Assembly (NCBI RefSeq): GCF_900113745.1
Contig: NZ_FOQL01000001.1
Location: forward strand, 558,001 to 622,000
From: Pseudomonas guineae
GTDB lineage: Bacteria > Pseudomonadota > Gammaproteobacteria > Pseudomonadales > Pseudomonadaceae
DNA: 64,000 nt
Reading direction: 5' to 3'
Shown one piece after another: positions 61,263 to 64,000 of this stretch. The notes below the pieces were generated by a model. The model ran no database searches. It saw only the letters and a program-made list of their open reading frames with translations, and had not been told where the DNA came from. The position numbers were made by a program, and so were the translations under genes. Position 1 is the first letter of the stretch. Each line of letters starts with the position of its first letter.

Positions 61263-61649
61263 TTAGAGCAAGCCTTTCTTCTGCTTGTAGTCACGCACGG
61301 CTGCCTTGATGGCATCTTCCGCGAGGACCGAGCAGTGAATTTTTACCGGCGGCAGAGCCAACTCCTCGGCCAGCTGGGTGTTTTTGATGGTTTCCGCTTC
61401 ATCCAGGGTCTTACCCTTCATCCACTCGGTCGCGAGTGAGCTGGAGGCAATCGCTGAACCACAACCGTAGGTCTTAAATTTGGCGTCTTCGATCACGCCC
61501 TGCTCGTTGACCTTGATCTGCAGACGCATCACGTCTCCGCAAGCTGGGGCACCGACCATGCCGGTGCCTACACTCGGGTCTTCCGCATCCATCTTGCCGA
61601 CGTTGCGCGGGTTCTCGTAGTGGTCAATGACCTTTTCACTGTAAGCCAT
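61263..61649 (-). CDS. iscU: Fe-S scaffold protein IscU
   Basis: 128 aa. Cluster ligands Cys in GAPACGDVMRL (with the Asp), YGCGSAIASSS and IHCSVLAEDAI. The HscA-recognised LPPVK motif is present just before the third Cys. Follows iscS by 47 bp. Confidence 0.98.
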   Translation of the reverse strand: MAYSEKVIDHYENPRNVGKMDAEDPSVGTGMVGAPACGDVMRLQIKVNEQGVIEDAKFKTYGCGSAIASSSLATEWMKGKTLDEAETIKNTQLAEELALPPVKIHCSVLAEDAIKAAVRDYKQKKGLL

Positions 61650-61696
61650 GTTGGTATTCCTTCCTCATCAGAGAGTCGCTCTTGTTCGGCGACTAC

Positions 61697-62911
61697 TTAG
61701 TGCGCCGCCCACTCGATCTTGGAGATGTCGACACCGTCTTTATACATATCCCAGAGCGGCGACAACTCGCGCAGCTTGGTAACCGCTTCGCAAACCTTCT
61801 GCGCGGCGTAATCGACTTCTTCATCAGTTGTGAAGCGGCCGAAGGTAAAGCGAATGGAACTGTGTGCCAGCTCGTCATTGCGGCCCAGGGCGCGCAATAC
61901 GTAGGACGGCTCCAGCGAAGCTGAGGTGCAGGCCGACCCGGAAGAAACAGCCAAGTCCTTGAGCGCCATAATCAGCGACTCGCCCTCAACATAGTTGAAG
62001 CTGAGGTTGAGATTATGCGGTACACGGGCAACCATGCTGCCGTTGATGTACAGCTCTTCAAGACCATCGACCTGCTTAAAGAAGCGATCACGCAGGGCCA
62101 GAATACGCTGGTTTTCCTGCTCCATTTCTTGCTTAGCAATCTGGAAAGCTTCACCCATACCCACACACTGATGGGTCGCCAGGGTACCTGAGCGCATGCC
62201 ACGCTCGTGACCGCCACCGTGGGTCTGGGCTTCCAGACGCACACGCGGCTTGCGGCACACATAGAGCGCCCCAACGCCTTTCGGCCCGTAGGTCTTGTGA
62301 GCACTAAACGACATCAGATCGACCTTGAGTGAACTCAGGTCAATCGCCACCTTACCGGTGGACTGCGCCGCATCAACGTGCAAGAACACGCCACGCGAAC
62401 GGGTCAACTCACCGATCGCTGCAATATCGTTGATGGTGCCGATTTCATTATTCACATGCATGACTGACACCAGAATAGTGTCTGCACGCAGCGCAGCTTC
62501 AATCATGGCAGGGGTAATTAGACCATCTTCACCAGGCTCAATGTAGGTCACCTCGAAGCCTTCGCGCTCAAGCTGGCGCATGGTATCGAGCACCGCTTTG
62601 TGCTCGATCTTCGAGGTAATCAGGTGCTTACCTTTGCTCTTGTAGAAGTCAGCAATGCCCTTGATCGCCAGGTTGTTGGATTCGGTAGCACCGGACGTCC
62701 AAACAATCTCACGCGGATCTGCATTGACCAACTCAGCCACCTGACGACGGGCATTTTCTACTGCTTCTTCTGCCTTCCAGCCGAAGACATGGGAGCGCGA
62801 CGCCGGGTTGCCGAAGTTACCGTCAACCAGCAGGCATTCACTCATCTTTTGCGCAACACGCGGATCAACCGGCGTGGTAGAGGAATAATCGAGATAAATC
62901 GGCAATTTCAT
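61697..62911 (-). CDS. iscS: Cysteine desulfurase IscS
   Basis: 404 aa. Removes sulfur from cysteine for clusters and tRNA thiolation. PLP lysine in [12 protein letters not shown], persulfide Cys in [15 protein letters not shown]. The C-terminal IscU-binding tail is intact ([11 protein letters not shown]). Located 48 bp after iscR. Confidence 0.98.
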   Translation of the reverse strand: MKLPIYLDYSSTTPVDPRVAQKMSECLLVDGNFGNPASRSHVFGWKAEEAVENARRQVAELVNADPREIVWTSGATESNNLAIKGIADFYKSKGKHLITSKIEHKAVLDTMRQLEREGFEVTYIEPGEDGLITPAMIEAALRADTILVSVMHVNNEIGTINDIAAIGELTRSRGVFLHVDAAQSTGKVAIDLSSLKVDLMSFSAHKTYGPKGVGALYVCRKPRVRLEAQTHGGGHERGMRSGTLATHQCVGMGEAFQIAKQEMEQENQRILALRDRFFKQVDGLEELYINGSMVARVPHNLNLSFNYVEGESLIMALKDLAVSSGSACTSASLEPSYVLRALGRNDELAHSSIRFTFGRFTTDEEVDYAAQKVCEAVTKLRELSPLWDMYKDGVDISKIEWAAH

Positions 62912-62959
62912 CAGTTCTCTCCTAATCGGGTATCAGGCCAGCTAGCCAGCGCTTTGCGC

Positions 62960-63451
62960 TCAATCGACGGCGGACGTTTCAATCTTATCCAGGTACGGTG
63001 TACTGCCATTGCAACGGCGCTGATCCTGGCGCTGGGCAACTTCCTGTACTTCACGGCGGGTCACCAAGTCAGCGAGACTGATGCCACTGAGAAATTCATG
63101 TATCTGCTGGCTGAGATCACACCAGAGATGATGCGTAAGACAGGTATCGCCTGCGTGACAATCACCCTGCCCCTGACAGCGCGTGGCATCGACGGACTCA
63201 TTGACCGCATCGATTACCTCGGCCACCTGTATACCCTGCATCTCTCGCGACAGCTGATAGCCGCCACCAGGACCGCGCACACTGGATACCAGGTTGCCAC
63301 GGCGCAGCTTGGCAAATAGCTGCTCCAGGTAAGACAAAGAAATTCCCTGCCGCTCGGAAATGTCAGCCAGAGACACCGGGCCACGCTGAGCATGCAGCGC
63401 CAAATCAAGCATGGCGGTGACGGCGTAACGGCCTTTGGTGGTTAGTCGCAT
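62960..63451 (-). CDS. iscR: Fe-S-dependent transcriptional regulator IscR
   Basis: 163 aa. Rrf2 winged helix ([20 protein letters not shown] ... [26 protein letters not shown]) with [2Fe-2S] ligands Cys92, Cys98 and Cys104 and a nearby His107. With cluster it represses the isc operon; without it, it controls other genes. An IscR-like type 1 site covers its own promoter. Confidence 0.98.
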   Translation of the reverse strand: MRLTTKGRYAVTAMLDLALHAQRGPVSLADISERQGISLSYLEQLFAKLRRGNLVSSVRGPGGGYQLSREMQGIQVAEVIDAVNESVDATRCQGQGDCHAGDTCLTHHLWCDLSQQIHEFLSGISLADLVTRREVQEVAQRQDQRRCNGSTPYLDKIETSAVD

Positions 63452-63482
63452 GAGGATTACCGTGCGGTCTCAATATGCCGCA

Positions 63483-63515
63483 AGTATGCAATTCCCGAGT
63501 ATTTAAGTCAACTAT
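63483..63515 (-). promoter_or_regulatory. iscR promoter with type 1 IscR site
   Basis: Minus strand: TTGACT (63511-63506), 17 bp, CATACT (63488-63483). The 25-bp stretch 63515-63491 begins ATAGTTGACT and continues with AAATACTCGGGAAT, close to the type 1 IscR consensus known from E. coli. It overlaps the -35 box and spacer, so holo-IscR should repress. Confidence 0.8.
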
Positions 63516-63590
63516 AAGACCTAGCGCTATTGTCGGGATTAGGCAATATGGAGGGCACGCAGTTTAGCAAAAATGCACGCCCACGCACCA

Positions 63591-64000
63591 TCACGCTGCG
63601 GGCTTGTCGGCATCCTTAACCACACCCGCGAAATCCTCGTTACGCAGCTGCGGCAAATCCTTTGAACAGTAGTCACTGCCCAAGGACTGGAGCGCACCAC
63701 ACATACCCTCTAACTGCCCATCAACCGCATGCAGGTGATCGAGCAGCTGACCGATGGCGCGCGCAATCGGGTCAGGCATATCCTGACCTACGCCATAGGC
63801 ATCGAAGCCAAGCTTCTCGGCAATCGCTTTACGCTTAGCTTCCTGCTCATCATCGGCCTTAACGATAATTCGCCCCGGAATACCAACCGCTGTTGCGCCC
63901 GCCGGCACCGCCTTGGTGACCACAGCATTGGAGCCGATCTTGGCACCCGCACCGACCGTAAACGGCCCCAGCACCTTAGCCCCAGCCCCCACTACCACAC
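63591..64000 (-). CDS. cysE: Serine O-acetyltransferase, C-terminal part
   Basis: The last 136 or so residues are in the window; the start lies beyond the right edge. The left-handed beta-helix of hexapeptide repeats ([30 protein letters not shown]) and GIPGRI are typical of SAT, which makes O-acetylserine for cysteine. A long acidic/mixed C-terminal tail (about 80 residues) follows. Lies upstream of iscR and is co-directional, linking cysteine supply with IscS. Confidence 0.9.
   Translation of the reverse strand, partial: VVVGAGAKVLGPFTVGAGAKIGSNAVVTKAVPAGATAVGIPGRIIVKADDEQEAKRKAIAEKLGFDAYGVGQDMPDPIARAIGQLLDHLHAVDGQLEGMCGALQSLGSDYCSKDLPQLRNEDFAGVVKDADKPAA

Overview
The window is a gene-dense stretch of a Pseudomonas chromosome (Gammaproteobacteria). 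The evidence is codon usage and GC content, protein sequences that read like pseudomonad housekeeping orthologues, and gene order. From thrC to cysE the order follows, as far as I remember it, the P. aeruginosa PAO1 block around PA3735-PA3816, with small differences. The species cannot be fixed from the sequence alone. I see no prophage, insertion sequence, CRISPR array, tRNA or rRNA.

Layout. (1) 1-6751, minus strand: a five-gene module of DUF2170 protein, PspA/IM30 protein, YqiJ-like membrane protein, YqiK-like flotillin and a very large DUF3686 'DNA repair ATPase' cut by the left edge. This is the least understood part. (2) 7090-8932, plus: a CoA-transferase and a 2H phosphoesterase. (3) 8999-13608, minus: thrC, hom, dsbC, xerD. 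(4) 13694-16123: a Na+/H+ antiporter and a thioesterase, converging. (5) 16293-19859, minus: rplS, trmD, rimM, rpsP and ffh. (6) 20016-22116, plus: a CcsA-like membrane protein and a CorC/CNNM transporter, converging on SGNH hydrolase, purT, DUF1289, gamma-carbonic anhydrase and a CoA-type Nudix gene. (7) 25545-27409: Nudix, L,D-transpeptidase, YqfO and a twin CDGSH protein. (8) 27428-38317: purL, mltF, tadA, a multicopper oxidase, guaA and guaB. (9) 38435-44715: a zinc-ribbon protein, xseA, an M23 peptidase, a mechanosensitive channel, then leuA behind a leader peptide with an attenuator-like structure. (10) 44778-48350: an HxlR regulator divergent from an Old Yellow Enzyme, and a methionine-type aminotransferase overlapping an omega-amidase. 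(11) 48640-64000, all minus: cysE (partial), iscR-S-U-A-hscB-hscA-fdx-iscX, ndk, rlmN, pilF, rodZ, ispG, hisS, yfgM, bamB, der.

Functional links. The isc operon supplies Fe-S clusters to downstream neighbours that need them (IspG and RlmN both show cluster-binding cysteines); cysE upstream serves cysteine supply. The rpsP-rimM-trmD-rplS and ffh group serves ribosome assembly and membrane targeting. guaB, guaA, purL and purT are purine synthesis genes. Many starts were moved from the longest possible ORF to internal ATG/GTG/TTG codons with Shine-Dalgarno sequences.

Most worth a second look: the envelope/ATPase module; a candidate leuA attenuator with mutually exclusive hairpins and a 30-residue peptide with four adjacent leucine codons; a perfect 16-bp hairpin across the start of the twin-CDGSH gene, whose first motif has Cys in place of His; a structured guaB-guaA spacer; and an ndk -10 box lying in a hairpin loop. 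No complete undescribed defence or mobile system is visible.
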